DNA of 64,000 nt from Tildeniella nuda ZEHNDER 1965/U140 (lineage in GTDB: Bacteria > Cyanobacteriota > Cyanobacteriia > Leptolyngbyales > Leptolyngbyaceae). The stretch is from positions 620,001 through 684,000 of the forward strand of contig JAHHIG010000002.1 of the NCBI GenBank assembly GCA_019358895.1, given 5' to 3'. The translations under genes were made by a program, and so were the position numbers. The notes beneath the pieces are model-generated. The model saw only the letters and a list, made by a program, of their open reading frames with translations, ran no database searches and was not told where the DNA came from. Shown in pieces: positions 37,410 through 47,000 of this stretch. Position 1 is the stretch's first letter. Each line of letters opens with the position of its first letter.

Positions 37410-39107
37410 TTAGGGAGCCAGAACGATATAGGGAGAGGCGATCGCATCCGCTTTCCCCGCGTTCACCATTGCCTGATAAACAAATGCCGCTACGTCTGCC
37501 CGTGTTGCTGTTTGAGTCGGATTCAGTTGACCTACAGTGGGATAATTGACAACAATTTTGCGCTGAGTGGCAGCAGCAACGCTGGTCGTTGCCCAGGAGG
37601 GAATTTGTGCCGCATCCTGATACCGAGACAGAATGCTGGTGCTGCCAGCCTTAAAATTCAATCCGTTTGAGAGGGCAACCAGCGCTTCCACTCTAGGAAT
37701 GGACTGGTTAGGGCGAAAAGCTCCGTTGGGATAGCCGCGCATAAAGCCGCCCCTGGCTGCTGATTGAATCGCGGTATAACCCCAGAAACGGCTGTTGATA
37801 TCCTTAAATTGAGTGGCTTTTTGTTTGGCAGATGGCGTAAACGCTTTGTTGATAATGGCGGCAAACTGTACCCGTGTCACAGGGTCATTTGGACGAAACG
37901 TGCCTCCAGGGAAACCACTGATGATATTTCGCTTTGCCAGAGCGCCAATGTATCCCTGTGCCCAATGCCCCTGCACATCAGCAAACTGACTAGAACCACT
38001 GGGCGCATTTGAGGGTGCAACGAATGCCACACGACCGGCAATTTTTCGGGTGTCGATCGTATTACCAACTGAATAGAGCGTATTACTGGTGGTGTTATTG
38101 AGATCGTATTGACGATTGTTGCGAATGACATTATTACCCGCACTATCCGCAGTGCCGAGATCTGGTTGAGCGTTAGTGGTGACGACAATGCCATCCCGTT
38201 TATTGTTTTCGATCGTGTTATTCCGCAAAATAGGACGAGCAGCGTCATTGATGTAGAGTCCATCGGTGTTCTCAATAATCCGATTGCCTGCAATTCTAGG
38301 TGTAGCGTTACCAGCAACCGCCAAACCAAAGCCCGTGTTTTGAAACACGTTACCGCTGATGTCTCCTTTGGCACGGTTGGCAACCGAAATACCATTGCCA
38401 CCATTCTGAGTAAACACGCTATTTGAGATCACCGGGTTTCCTGTACCGGTGATAAAAATGCCTTCCCGATTGTTGCGGTTAAACGTGCAGTCGGTAATTT
38501 TAGGATTAACGGACTCGACCCAAATGCCCGTGCCGCGTGTATTTGGATTAGTAAACGAAACGCCCCGAATTTCGGTATCTTTGCTTGCTTGAAGGGTCAC
38601 ATTCTGACGTGCAAAGGTTGGGCTAATGAGATTGCCCCCGCCGATAATCGCTACCGTTTGTCCCTTTTCAGACTCTTCACCCCGTAGCGTTACTCCCGGT
38701 GGCACGTTGAGCGGAAAGACCTCGCCAGACGACTCTGTGTAGCTGCCCCGTGCTAGCTGTACGTATGTTCCTGGTGTTGCTTGCCGGAGGGCATAGGCGA
38801 TCGTGCGGTAAGGATTGCTTTCACTACCCCCACCAGACGCGTCGTTACCAGATGCAGGATTGACGTAAATGAGTGTTGCCGAAAGCGGTGTCTGAGCCAT
38901 GACAAAAGGCAGCTTCACCTGCGAAAAGGCGGCTGGAGTAGCCATTCCCATCACTTGACTGCCAAGCAGCAGCAGCATTAATCCGATGCGAAGCCTAAAG
39001 TCGTTCGTTGAACAGCATCGTGCTGTTGGTTTCTTAGTACAGTCTTGTTTCTGTGGTGCACGGCTGTTGCGTGTTAACCGATCGAGCTTAAACTGCTGGT
39101 CAGACAT
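37410..39107 (-). CDS. DUF1565 beta-helix protein with three SLH domains
   Basis: 565 residues from the ATG at 39107; the frame is open to 39245, and the N-terminal start is uncertain. A signal-like helix (LRIGLMLLLLGSQVMGMA) is followed by DUF1565 (YVNPASGNDASGGGSESNPY) and a right-handed beta helix with NNxxx ladders (GNPVISNSVFTQNGGNGISV, RPILRNNTIENNKRDGIVV). Three SLH domains end the protein (FADVQGHWAQGYIGALAKR, FRPNDPVTRVQFAAIINKA, YPNGAFRPNQSIPRVEALVA), and tether it to the cell wall. A role as an outer-surface carbohydrate- or matrix-binding protein is inferred. It converges with dacB 11 bp away. Confidence 0.9.
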   Translation of the reverse strand: MSDQQFKLDRLTRNSRAPQKQDCTKKPTARCCSTNDFRLRIGLMLLLLGSQVMGMATPAAFSQVKLPFVMAQTPLSATLIYVNPASGNDASGGGSESNPYRTIAYALRQATPGTYVQLARGSYTESSGEVFPLNVPPGVTLRGEESEKGQTVAIIGGGNLISPTFARQNVTLQASKDTEIRGVSFTNPNTRGTGIWVESVNPKITDCTFNRNNREGIFITGTGNPVISNSVFTQNGGNGISVANRAKGDISGNVFQNTGFGLAVAGNATPRIAGNRIIENTDGLYINDAARPILRNNTIENNKRDGIVVTTNAQPDLGTADSAGNNVIRNNRQYDLNNTTSNTLYSVGNTIDTRKIAGRVAFVAPSNAPSGSSQFADVQGHWAQGYIGALAKRNIISGFPGGTFRPNDPVTRVQFAAIINKAFTPSAKQKATQFKDINSRFWGYTAIQSAARGGFMRGYPNGAFRPNQSIPRVEALVALSNGLNFKAGSTSILSRYQDAAQIPSWATTSVAAATQRKIVVNYPTVGQLNPTQTATRADVAAFVYQAMVNAGKADAIASPYIVLAP

Positions 39108-39552
39108 ATGTGTGCGCCGATGACGAAGGGTAAAGCGAGGAAGCAAAAAACAAACTGAAGCTAAATTCATTTTGCTAGAAGGCGAGCGAACAAAACCTAC
39201 TGTAGAACTCGCTATCGTTACCTGAGCTAACCATAGAGCCAACATTGTAAAACCGTGACAAGCGTTTGATGACTAAGGTTCTCATTCATACCATTTCACT
39301 AAACTGTGGCTACACAGGCAAGCTTCGGCTGGCGGTCAGCGGTCAGCGGTCAGCGTCAAAAACGACTCTGTAGGGCGAGTTTACAGAATTGGTACAATCG
39401 ACACCTGGCTTGCCATTGGTTTTAGAAAAAGCTGTGCTGTGCGATCGGAAGCGCTCTTGCAATAGGAGTCGAGTATGCCTCGTGTTAGATGAGTCACTAT
39501 AGGGAAACGAATATCATCTGGATATCGTCAAGGCGATTAGTTGTTTCCAGCG
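39108..39552. other. Intergenic gap with one short repeat array
   Basis: The region could partly be the 5' end of the SLH gene if an upstream start is used. It contains GGTCAGCGGTCAGCGGTC at 39329-39353, of the GTCAGCG family. No other gene is supported. A promoter for the DUF1400 gene must lie near its right end. Confidence 0.5.
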
Positions 39553-40110
39553 ATGACTTCTATGCGTTTTTCACATTTACCACTCCGTTACATCGGGCTG
39601 TTAGCTGTCAGCCTCGGTACTGTGCTTTACAGCACGGCTAGCCTAGCAGCCGAAAAAGTGGTCTTGAAGTATGGCATCTTTCAAGAATCGATCTCCGTCG
39701 CCGAACTATCCAGCTTTGCGGAAACAGGCGACCCATCGCCGACGCTGGCAGCCTATATGAAGCTGGCGAACAAAAAACCAGAAGAGATACGGGATGCGTT
39801 GACGAAACAAGTGAAAGTAAGCCCAGTCGTGCTTGACCGGGCGCTAAATAACTTTGTGGGAGAGCGCTTGCTGGATGAAGTTGGAAGAACAGTCCATACC
39901 TCTACCGATACTGCCAACCGTCAGGCTTTACGCTCAGCGCTCGTGCTATCTGCCAGTGATGACAGCAAAATCTCGCTGATAGAGGCAATCCAGAAGTATC
40001 CCACTCAGGAAGTTGAGGTTGAGGGCGATCGCTTAGTCGATACCGCAACCAAGCTCAGCGACCTGGAAAGTGGTCTTCGCAAAATTTTAGGTGTTTTTGA
40101 CCAGCTTTAG
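39553..40110 (+). CDS. DUF1400 domain protein, exported
   Basis: 185 residues from the ATG at 39553; a TTG at 39541 and another ATG at 39562 are alternative starts. A signal peptide (YIGLLAVSLGTVLYSTASLAA) precedes a helical domain (KYGIFQESISVAELSSFAET, AAYMKLANKKPEEIRDAL, VGERLLDEVGRTVHT). This is the DUF1400 region usually found at the N-terminus of cyanobacterial alpha/beta hydrolases. Here the hydrolase part is absent and the protein ends with the domain, so it is a stand-alone form. Confidence 0.85.
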   Translation: MTSMRFSHLPLRYIGLLAVSLGTVLYSTASLAAEKVVLKYGIFQESISVAELSSFAETGDPSPTLAAYMKLANKKPEEIRDALTKQVKVSPVVLDRALNNFVGERLLDEVGRTVHTSTDTANRQALRSALVLSASDDSKISLIEAIQKYPTQEVEVEGDRLVDTATKLSDLESGLRKILGVFDQL

Positions 40111-40126
40111 TACTGAAGCGAACGCT

Positions 40127-40375
40127 TTAGTAAGCTAGCGTCTCCAGGGTCTCGCGTAAGTAGTACCGCACTAGATTGTCAAGATTGAGTCCGCTCAGCC
40201 GACCGTCTGTATTGCGCTCCAACTGCCAGCGCTCGAATCCAGAACTTGCTGCGATCGCCTGCTTGAGGCTGTGCCAAATTTCAGAATCCACTGGAAGCTG
40301 ACTAAGAAGATCTTTGTTCACGCCTCCCAGAGGCGAAGTATTCTCAAAGGAGGAGCGGAATTGCGAATCAGCCAT
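40127..40375 (-). CDS. Small conserved hypothetical protein
   Basis: 82 residues from the ATG at 40375, which has GAGG upstream; the frame is open back to 40423 but those 16 residues lack a ribosome site. The sequence (LSQLPVDSEIWHSLKQAIAA, then NLDNLVRYYLRETLETLAY) is helical and soluble. I recall similar short cyanobacterial proteins but no function. It converges with the DUF1400 gene 16 bp away. Confidence 0.65.
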   Translation of the reverse strand: MADSQFRSSFENTSPLGGVNKDLLSQLPVDSEIWHSLKQAIAASSGFERWQLERNTDGRLSGLNLDNLVRYYLRETLETLAY

Positions 40376-40519
40376 AAACACCTCAAGGAGAAGAGACTTC
40401 AGCGTTCTACCAGTGCTCAACACATTAGCCCTAACAGCAGGTAATGTGGCAGAACAGATGCTACTCCATTACAGAATAGCGCACCCCAAAAAATGGAGTG
40501 TGATGGCTACAACATTTTA

Positions 40520-40556
40520 GTACCATGTTCTTGAAGTTCGTACCACGTTCTTGAAG
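40520..40556. repeat. 20-bp-spaced direct repeat upstream of moeA
   Basis: GTACCATGTTCTTGAAG (40520-40536) and GTACCACGTTCTTGAAG (40540-40556) differ at one base and are 20 bp apart. They sit 41-78 bp upstream of the moeA start, a position suited to a regulatory site. A weak stem ACTCCATT/AATGGAGT lies just upstream (40463-40499). Confidence 0.5.
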
Positions 40557-40597
40557 ATTTCAGGTTTCGATCGCTAAGCCCTAATCGCCAAGCCCCA

Positions 40598-42067
40598 ATG
40601 ATTTCAGTTGAGCAAGCAGAGTCGATCATCCTGAACCTCGTGCAGCCGTTTGATGCCGATCGCGATCGTGAGGTGTTGGCTTTACTGGATGCCGCTGGTC
40701 GAGTGTTGGCAGGCTCTATCACTAGCGCGTTGGACTTTCCACACTGGGATAATTCGGCGATGGATGGCTATGCCGTGCGCTATGCAGATGTGCAGACGTG
40801 TTCGGCAGAGACTCCTGTCACGCTGGAGATCATTGAGACGATTCCAGCAGGCTATCAGCCGCAACATACTGTAGCAGCAGGGCAGGCAGCGCGCATTTTG
40901 ACGGGTTCAGTGATGCCTGATGGGGCTGACACGATCGTCATTCAAGAAGACACTCAGCGAGACGGCAATTTTGTCACGATTTTGGCGGCTCCCCAACCCA
41001 ATGCTTTTGTGCGTCGTCGTGCTGCCTTTTATCAGGCAGGTCACCCTCTCTTGCCATCAGGGCTACGGCTTCAGGCTCCAGAAATGGCTGTGCTGGCGGC
41101 AGCCCAGTGTGCTCAGGTAACCGTCTACCGTCGTCCACGGGTGGCAATTCTTTCCACAGGTGATGAGCTGGTCAGCATCGATCAGCCGCTCAAACCAGGT
41201 GAAATTGTAGACTCCAATCAGTACGCGTTGGCAAGTTTGGTCGCGCAGGCAGGTGCCATTCCGCTACGGCTAGGCGTTGTACGGGATGAACCAGAGGCAC
41301 TCAAACAGGCGATCGCCATTGCGCTCGATCGTGCCGACATGGTGCTTTCATCCGGTGGTGTCTCGGTTGGCGATTATGACTACGTTGAAGACATCCTCAC
41401 GGCACTGGGTGGCGATATTCACATTCGCGCAGTAGCAGTGAAGCCAGGGAAACCGTTAACGGTGGCAACGTTTGGAAGGGAGGAGAGAGGGGAGAGGGGA
41501 GAGGGGAGAGGAGTCAAGAGTCAGGAGTCAGGAGAACGTGAACTCAAAGCTCCCCTGCCTCCCCTTGCTTCCCCTGCCTCCCTTGCTTCCCCTGCCTCTC
41601 TTGCTTCCCCTGCCTCTCTTGCTTCCCCTGCCTCCCCTGCCTCCCCTGCCTCCCTTGCTTCCCCCGACCCACACTCTACACCCCATACCTTTACACCCAT
41701 TCTCTACTTCGGTCTTCCTGGCAACCCGGTTTCGGCGCTAGTGACCTTTTGGCGCTTTGTTGAGCCTGCGTTACGTAAACTGTCGGGGCTGCCTGAACCT
41801 GCCTGGAAACCAACCTTTGTGAAGGCAAAGACGCAAGTGGCGTTGCGATCGGATGGTAAGCGCGAGTCGTACCTCTGGGGGCAATTGCATCTGGTGGACG
41901 GGTTGTATGAGTTTACTTTGGCAGGAGGGAGCCATAGTTCGGGAAATTTAATCAATCTGGCTGGAACGAGTGGGTTAGCCGTCGTACCAATTGGGCAAAC
42001 TCACATTAGCAGCGGAGAACTGATTCGAGTCATGCTAATCAGCTCAGGACTGCGATCGTTAAGTTAG
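40598..42067 (+). CDS. moeA: Molybdopterin molybdenumtransferase MoeA with a repeat-derived insertion
   Basis: 489 residues; MoeA is normally ~400. It inserts molybdate into adenylylated molybdopterin. Family motifs are AMDGYAVRYADV (~52), VMPDGADTIVIQED (~105), VAILSTGDELVSI (~183), VLSSGGVSVGDYDYVED (~250) and YFGLPGNPVSALVTFWR (~369). Between PLTVATFG (~291) and the last motif lie ~75 residues of insertion. It is charged (GERGEGRG) and then repeats Ala-Ser-Pro/Leu units from a 9-bp GCTTCCCCT repeat. Related enzymes have only a short loop here, so the core should still fold. A GT2-type gene follows in the same direction. Confidence 0.95.
   Translation: MISVEQAESIILNLVQPFDADRDREVLALLDAAGRVLAGSITSALDFPHWDNSAMDGYAVRYADVQTCSAETPVTLEIIETIPAGYQPQHTVAAGQAARILTGSVMPDGADTIVIQEDTQRDGNFVTILAAPQPNAFVRRRAAFYQAGHPLLPSGLRLQAPEMAVLAAAQCAQVTVYRRPRVAILSTGDELVSIDQPLKPGEIVDSNQYALASLVAQAGAIPLRLGVVRDEPEALKQAIAIALDRADMVLSSGGVSVGDYDYVEDILTALGGDIHIRAVAVKPGKPLTVATFGREERGERGEGRGVKSQESGERELKAPLPPLASPASLASPASLASPASLASPASPASPASLASPDPHSTPHTFTPILYFGLPGNPVSALVTFWRFVEPALRKLSGLPEPAWKPTFVKAKTQVALRSDGKRESYLWGQLHLVDGLYEFTLAGGSHSSGNLINLAGTSGLAVVPIGQTHISSGELIRVMLISSGLRSLS
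41560..41665 (+). repeat. 9-bp GCTTCCCCT repeat inside moeA
   Basis: Alternating GCCTCCCTT and GCTTCCCCT units encode Ala-Ser-Leu and Ala-Ser-Pro. The same unit occurs at 47368-47430 (opposite orientation relative to its gene) and at 49850-49950. Confidence 0.9.
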
Positions 42068-42103
42068 GGTTTCAGCACATTCGAGCAACTGAGGTGCGAA
42101 GGC

Positions 42104-43945
42104 ATGGTTAACTCATTTTCTGTGATTGTTCCAGTACTGAATAAAGAAAATGAGATTATTCGTACTTTGGAAAGCATTGATGCCAGCATTGCTTTTTTTA
42201 ATGAGCAGTATGATGGTGCTCAAACGGTTCGCTCTGAGCTGATTGTGGTGGATGAAGGATCGACCGATCGCACACCAGCACTGCTGGCAGAATTTGGTCG
42301 AGACAAGCCTTACTTTCAGGTGATCAAGCATTTTAGAAGTTTGGGCATTGGTCCCGCCAGAAACACGGGAGTCAAGCTTGCCCAAGGCGAGATTCTCTTT
42401 TTTTGTGATGGGGATGATTTGTTTTTTAAAGAACATATCTATCTCTGTTTTACACTGCTGAATTATCAACCGATTCCTGCTGATAAAGCGAGCCACACGT
42501 TTGAAATCACAATCGGCGATCGGTCTTATCCGCTGACGCTGCCACCGCATCCAGTCGGTATTGTGCGGACGGGTGTGCATATGCAAGATCCGCTCTATCC
42601 CTATTGGAAAGCCGCGATCGAAAACACATTAGCGCTGAATTTATGCATCCGTCGAGAGTGCCACGAATTTATCGAAGGTTTTCCTGAAGCACCTGTCTAT
42701 AAACAGATTGGTGGTTGCGAAGATGTGTCCTATGATTTGTGGATGGCAAAATTTTTCAAGGTGCTTAAAGTTGAGATCGAAACAGTTGAGTATATCCGCT
42801 ATCCTGGAAACAACTTCGATCGCCAGCTCAAGAAGTTTCAAACAGCACCTGATCGCTATCAAGACGAAACTCCACCTGAAGAAACAGCGCTCCACTTGCT
42901 ACGACGAAAGCTAGAGCAAGATCGATTTAGCTATCTTGCTGAAAAGTTCAAAAAGGTTGCCTGGAACGCTGCCTTTGTTCCCATTTTGAACTGGCAGCAG
43001 TTAGCGGGCGATTATTTGGCACAAGACTGCTACCTTGAAGCCATTTCACTTTATGAACAGGGCATTGTAGCAGAACCGAGTACATATGAAAGCGTTAAGA
43101 ATATTCTGGCAGCCGCTTACAATAATTTTGGTTCTGCGTTTCATAAGCAAGGCGATTTGGAGCATGCAGGACTTTATTTTAAGAAGGCGATCGACCTGAA
43201 TCCAACACTCTCTCATAGTGATTTTGCTAGAGTCCACTTCAACCTTGGTACGGTACTTTATAAGCAGACTCAATTTGAACAAGCGATGCTGTATTTACAG
43301 AAAGCAGTTGCCTTGCAGCCAGACTTTACAGAGGCGATCGCAGAGCTTTCGACAGTAAAAAATCAATTTCAATTAATAACAAAAGGCTATCAGTTTTCGA
43401 GCAGTGCTGCTGTTGATTTCACCCCTTTAGCAAGCTATTTCGACCAATTTAAGCCAGTCGCTTTGAACGCATTAGCGATCGGGAGCGACGATGGTCGCAT
43501 TACATGCTGGCTATTGGACAATGTTTTACTTCAACCAGATGCAACAATTACCTGTGTCGATCGCTTTGAAAAGCTGTCTGACGGGCAACCAATCTTAGAG
43601 CGCTTTGAGGCGAATATTGCTCGTACAGGTGCTGCTGAAAAAGTGCATAAAATTGCTGGTCAGCCTCATGACGTGCTGCGATCGCAGCCATTTCACAGCT
43701 ATCAATTAATCTATATTGGCAGCATGACAACTGCTAGTGAAACGCTCGAAATAGCCGTACTGAGTTGGGGATGTCTCACAGTCGGCGGTGTCATTGTGTT
43801 TGCAGATTATGAACTGAAACCATTATCCAGCATGACCGATATGCCACCTAAAAGTGCGATCGATGCTTTTATGACCCTCTTTAGCAGTAAGCTCAAGCGA
43901 CTCTACCAAGGCAGCCAGGTGCTACTGGAAAAAATTGCAGATTAG
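42104..43945 (+). CDS. GT2 glycosyltransferase - TPR - methyltransferase-like fusion
   Basis: 613 residues. The GT-A domain at 1-260 has FSVIVPVLNKENEIIRTLES, a VVDEGSTDRTPALLAEF nucleotide loop and the metal-binding FFCDGDDLFF. TPR-type helices follow at ~310-420 (EHAGLYFKKAIDLNPTLS, QAMLYLQKAVALQPDFTE). The C-terminal ~180 residues resemble a class I methyltransferase (LAIGSDDGRITCWLLDNVLL, ITCVDRFEKL, LIYIGSMTTASETLEIA, GGVIVFADYE), although the glycine-rich motif I is degenerate. Such fusions occur near cyanobacterial polysaccharide or glycoprotein loci. The acceptor is unknown. It converges on the TPR giant at 44049. Confidence 0.85.
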   Translation: MVNSFSVIVPVLNKENEIIRTLESIDASIAFFNEQYDGAQTVRSELIVVDEGSTDRTPALLAEFGRDKPYFQVIKHFRSLGIGPARNTGVKLAQGEILFFCDGDDLFFKEHIYLCFTLLNYQPIPADKASHTFEITIGDRSYPLTLPPHPVGIVRTGVHMQDPLYPYWKAAIENTLALNLCIRRECHEFIEGFPEAPVYKQIGGCEDVSYDLWMAKFFKVLKVEIETVEYIRYPGNNFDRQLKKFQTAPDRYQDETPPEETALHLLRRKLEQDRFSYLAEKFKKVAWNAAFVPILNWQQLAGDYLAQDCYLEAISLYEQGIVAEPSTYESVKNILAAAYNNFGSAFHKQGDLEHAGLYFKKAIDLNPTLSHSDFARVHFNLGTVLYKQTQFEQAMLYLQKAVALQPDFTEAIAELSTVKNQFQLITKGYQFSSSAAVDFTPLASYFDQFKPVALNALAIGSDDGRITCWLLDNVLLQPDATITCVDRFEKLSDGQPILERFEANIARTGAAEKVHKIAGQPHDVLRSQPFHSYQLIYIGSMTTASETLEIAVLSWGCLTVGGVIVFADYELKPLSSMTDMPPKSAIDAFMTLFSSKLKRLYQGSQVLLEKIAD

Positions 43946-43994
43946 CGATGTTCATGGTTTTGAGGAGCTGTTAGCAGCCAATCCTACCATCATC

Positions 43995-44046
43995 GCTGAC
44001 GGCTGACCGCTGACGGCTGACCGCTGACGGCTGACCGCTGACCGCT
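43995..44046. repeat. (GTCAGCG)n repeat, reverse orientation
   Basis: GCTGACGGCTGACCGCTGAC-type units between the convergent GT2-fusion and TPR-glycosyltransferase genes, ending two bases before the latter's stop. Confidence 0.9.
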
Positions 44047-44048
44047 CC

Positions 44049-47000
44049 TTACTGCTGACATTCTGCCAATAGCCATAAATCTGCTGCAACCCGCTCAAAC
44101 ACCCCTTGCCAGCTTCCTCGTTGTCGTTGCCGAAACAGGCGCATGGTGGGATACCAGGGGCTATCGTCGCGCTCTAGCAGCCAGCGCCAATCAGGAGCAA
44201 ATGAGAGGAGTAACCAAACGGGCTTACCCAATGCGCCTGCTAGATGGGCAACTGCCGTATCGATCGTGATGACCAAATCGAGTTGCGCGATCGCGGCGGC
44301 TGTGTCAGCAAAATCGTGCAATGACTGACTCAGATCCTGAATGGGCAATGGCGCAAGGGTCTGTAGATCGGCGACAGCGGCACCTTTTTGCAAACTAAAG
44401 AAAGACACTCCAGGCAATTCGCACAGTCGTTGAAACTGATCGATCGCACAGGCGCGATCGCGATTGTTTTTGTGCTCAGGATTGCCCGTCCAAGCAATGC
44501 CGACTTTGAAACGAGTTCCCAGGGGAGTCTCCAAGCGCAACGAACGGTCGGTCGGTGAAGACAGGTAAGCAACAGACGCGGGAATCGTCTCCAGGGTTGT
44601 ACCGAGAAGATGAGGTAGACTCAATAGCGGCGCATGAACATCAAACGTAGGCAGAGATGTACCTTGAGCAAGCAATTGGTCAATCCCTGCTCCTGTTTCG
44701 AGCAACCGCAAGAGGGCTGGCTGGCACTCGACGATCACTCGTCCACCCCGATCGCGCACTAACGCGGCATAGCGAATGAATTGAATCGTATCCCCAAACC
44801 CTTGCTCTGCGTGAAGCAGAACCGTCTTACCGTCTAAAGGCGATCCATCCCAAAGTGGTTGTGAAAACGCACGAGGTTCCCAACCTGCTTGTCGCCAACG
44901 CCACTCATATTCCTGAAAGCCCTGCTGCAAAGCGCCTGTGAGTAATAAAGCGTGACCCAGGTTTTTGTGCGCTCCGGCTGAATCAGGGGCAAGCTGAATT
45001 GCCGTACCATAGTGCGCGATCGCCGCCTCTACCAGCCCCAACCGTCGCAAGAGAAAGCCCTGATTGTAATAAGCATCCGCAAACTCAGGTTTCAGCGCGA
45101 TCGCCTGCTGGCTGTGAAACAAGGCATCTTCTAGCCGATCTTGCGCTTGCAGCACCAACGCTAGATTGTAGTGAGCGTCTGCGTAATCTGGTTTGAGCGC
45201 GATCGCACGGTTGAAATGGGCGATCGCCTCCTCATGTCTGCCCTCCTCCTGCAACGCCGTTCCCAAATTGCACCACGCTTCAGCGGCATCAGGCTGTAGT
45301 TGCACCACTCGCTGAAGGTAGGGAATTGCCGCCCCTGACCGCCCTGCGCCACACAAAGCAACACCCAGAATTTGTAGTGCTTCTACGCGATCGGGCTGCT
45401 GCTGAAGGATTTGACGACACACCCGTTCAGCTTCAGCGAACTTGCCATGATGGTAGTGCTGAAGGGCAGAGGAGATGAGGGAGTGAGGAGTGGGGAGTGG
45501 GGTGTGGGGAGTAGGGAGTGGGGTGTGGGGAGTAGGGAGTGGGGTGTGGGGAGTAGGGAGTGGGGTGTGGGGTGTGGGAGAGTTTTGAGTTACCGCTGAC
45601 GGCTGACGGCTGACCGCTGACCGCTGACGGCTAACCGCTTTCCGCCTCCGCGTCTCTGCGCCTCTGCGGTTCCCTACTGCTTCTCTTTCAATCAACGCCT
45701 CCTTCACTGCCCCCATGACACTGCCCCAGTCACCGTACACTGATTGGCGAAACAGGCGCATCGTAGGATACCAGGGGCTATCGTCGCGCTTGAGCATCCA
45801 ACGCCAGTCGGGGGCGAAGGGCAGCAGTAGCCAGACAGTTTTACCCAAAGCCCCTGCCAGATGGGCAACCGACGTATCAACAGCGATGATGACATCAAGC
45901 TGGTTGATCAAAAGCGCAGTATCAACAAAATCGTGTAAGTGTTCTCGTAAATCGTGTACGTGGGGATATGTCTGCAACTGTGCTTGATCGTCAGGAGACA
46001 GTTCTTTTTGCAGACTATACAGAGTAATGTCAGGAACATCCGTTAGCGATAAAAGCTGATCTAACGGACAGGCGCGAGTGCGGTTGTAAGGATTTTGTGG
46101 ATTGCCTTCCCAGACGATACCGATCTTGAGAGAGGAGTGAGGGGAGGGGAGAGTGTCAGATGTTGGTAGTTGGAGGTAAGGAATATCGGCAGGAATCGTG
46201 TCGAGACTGATACCAAGAATGTTTGGCAGGCTCATAAGGGGTGCGTGGACATCGAATGCAGGAGGAGCACTACCGTAGGAGACGATCGCCTGAATATCAG
46301 GCAGACTCTTGAATAGGTTCATCAAAGGCGCATGGCATTCCAAAATAATTCGTCCACCACGCTGAGCCACTAGCGGCACATAGCGGACGAACTGGATCAT
46401 GTCGCCCATGCCCTGTTCGGCGTGCAGGAAGATGGTTTTGCCATTGAGGGATGAACCGTCCCAGCGAGGCTGTGAGAAGGGGCGCTGAGGTTGAAAGGTG
46501 GGCAGTTTAACTTGCCAGCGCCATTCGTATTCAGCAAAACCGGGCTGCAATTCGCCGTTCAGCAACAGTGTTAGCGCTTTGTTCCAGTGTGCTTCTGCAA
46601 AGTCTGGCTCGATCGCGGTTGCCCGGTTGTAATAATGCACCGCTTCTTGCAATGCACCCCGATCGCGAAAAATGTTGCCCCAGTTGTTGAACGCCTTGGC
46701 GTAGTCTGGCTTTAGCGCGATCGCCCGTTCGTAATGCGCGATCGCCTGGTCAAAATCGCCTAGTTCTTTCAGTGCATTACCCAAATGGTTGTGCGCCTGC
46801 GGAAAATCTGGCTTCACTGCGATCGCCTGTCGATAGCAAGCGGCTGCCTGTTCAAAGCTTCCCTGCGCGAAGTAGATGAGTCCCAAATTGTTGTGAGCAT
46901 CGGCATAGTTGGGTCGAATGGCGATCGCTTGCTGATAGTGCGCGATCGCCTCATCCGTCCGTCCTTTGTGACGTAGGGCATTCGCAAAATTGTTGTGAGC

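Noticed and set aside
41472-41741. 89-codon Leu/Pro-rich ORF inside moeA
   Set aside because: Alternative frame of the 9-bp repeat; the moeA frame has conserved motifs on both sides.
43995-44046. CRISPR-like array of short repeats
   Set aside because: The units are directly tandem 7-mers without unique spacers, so this is a simple tandem repeat.
45411-45599. 62-codon ORF reading Gly-Glu-Trp-Gly-Val repeats
   Set aside because: It is the opposite-strand reading of the proline-rich linker of the TPR-glycosyltransferase. The 7-bp repeat is open on both strands, so openness here is not evidence of a gene.
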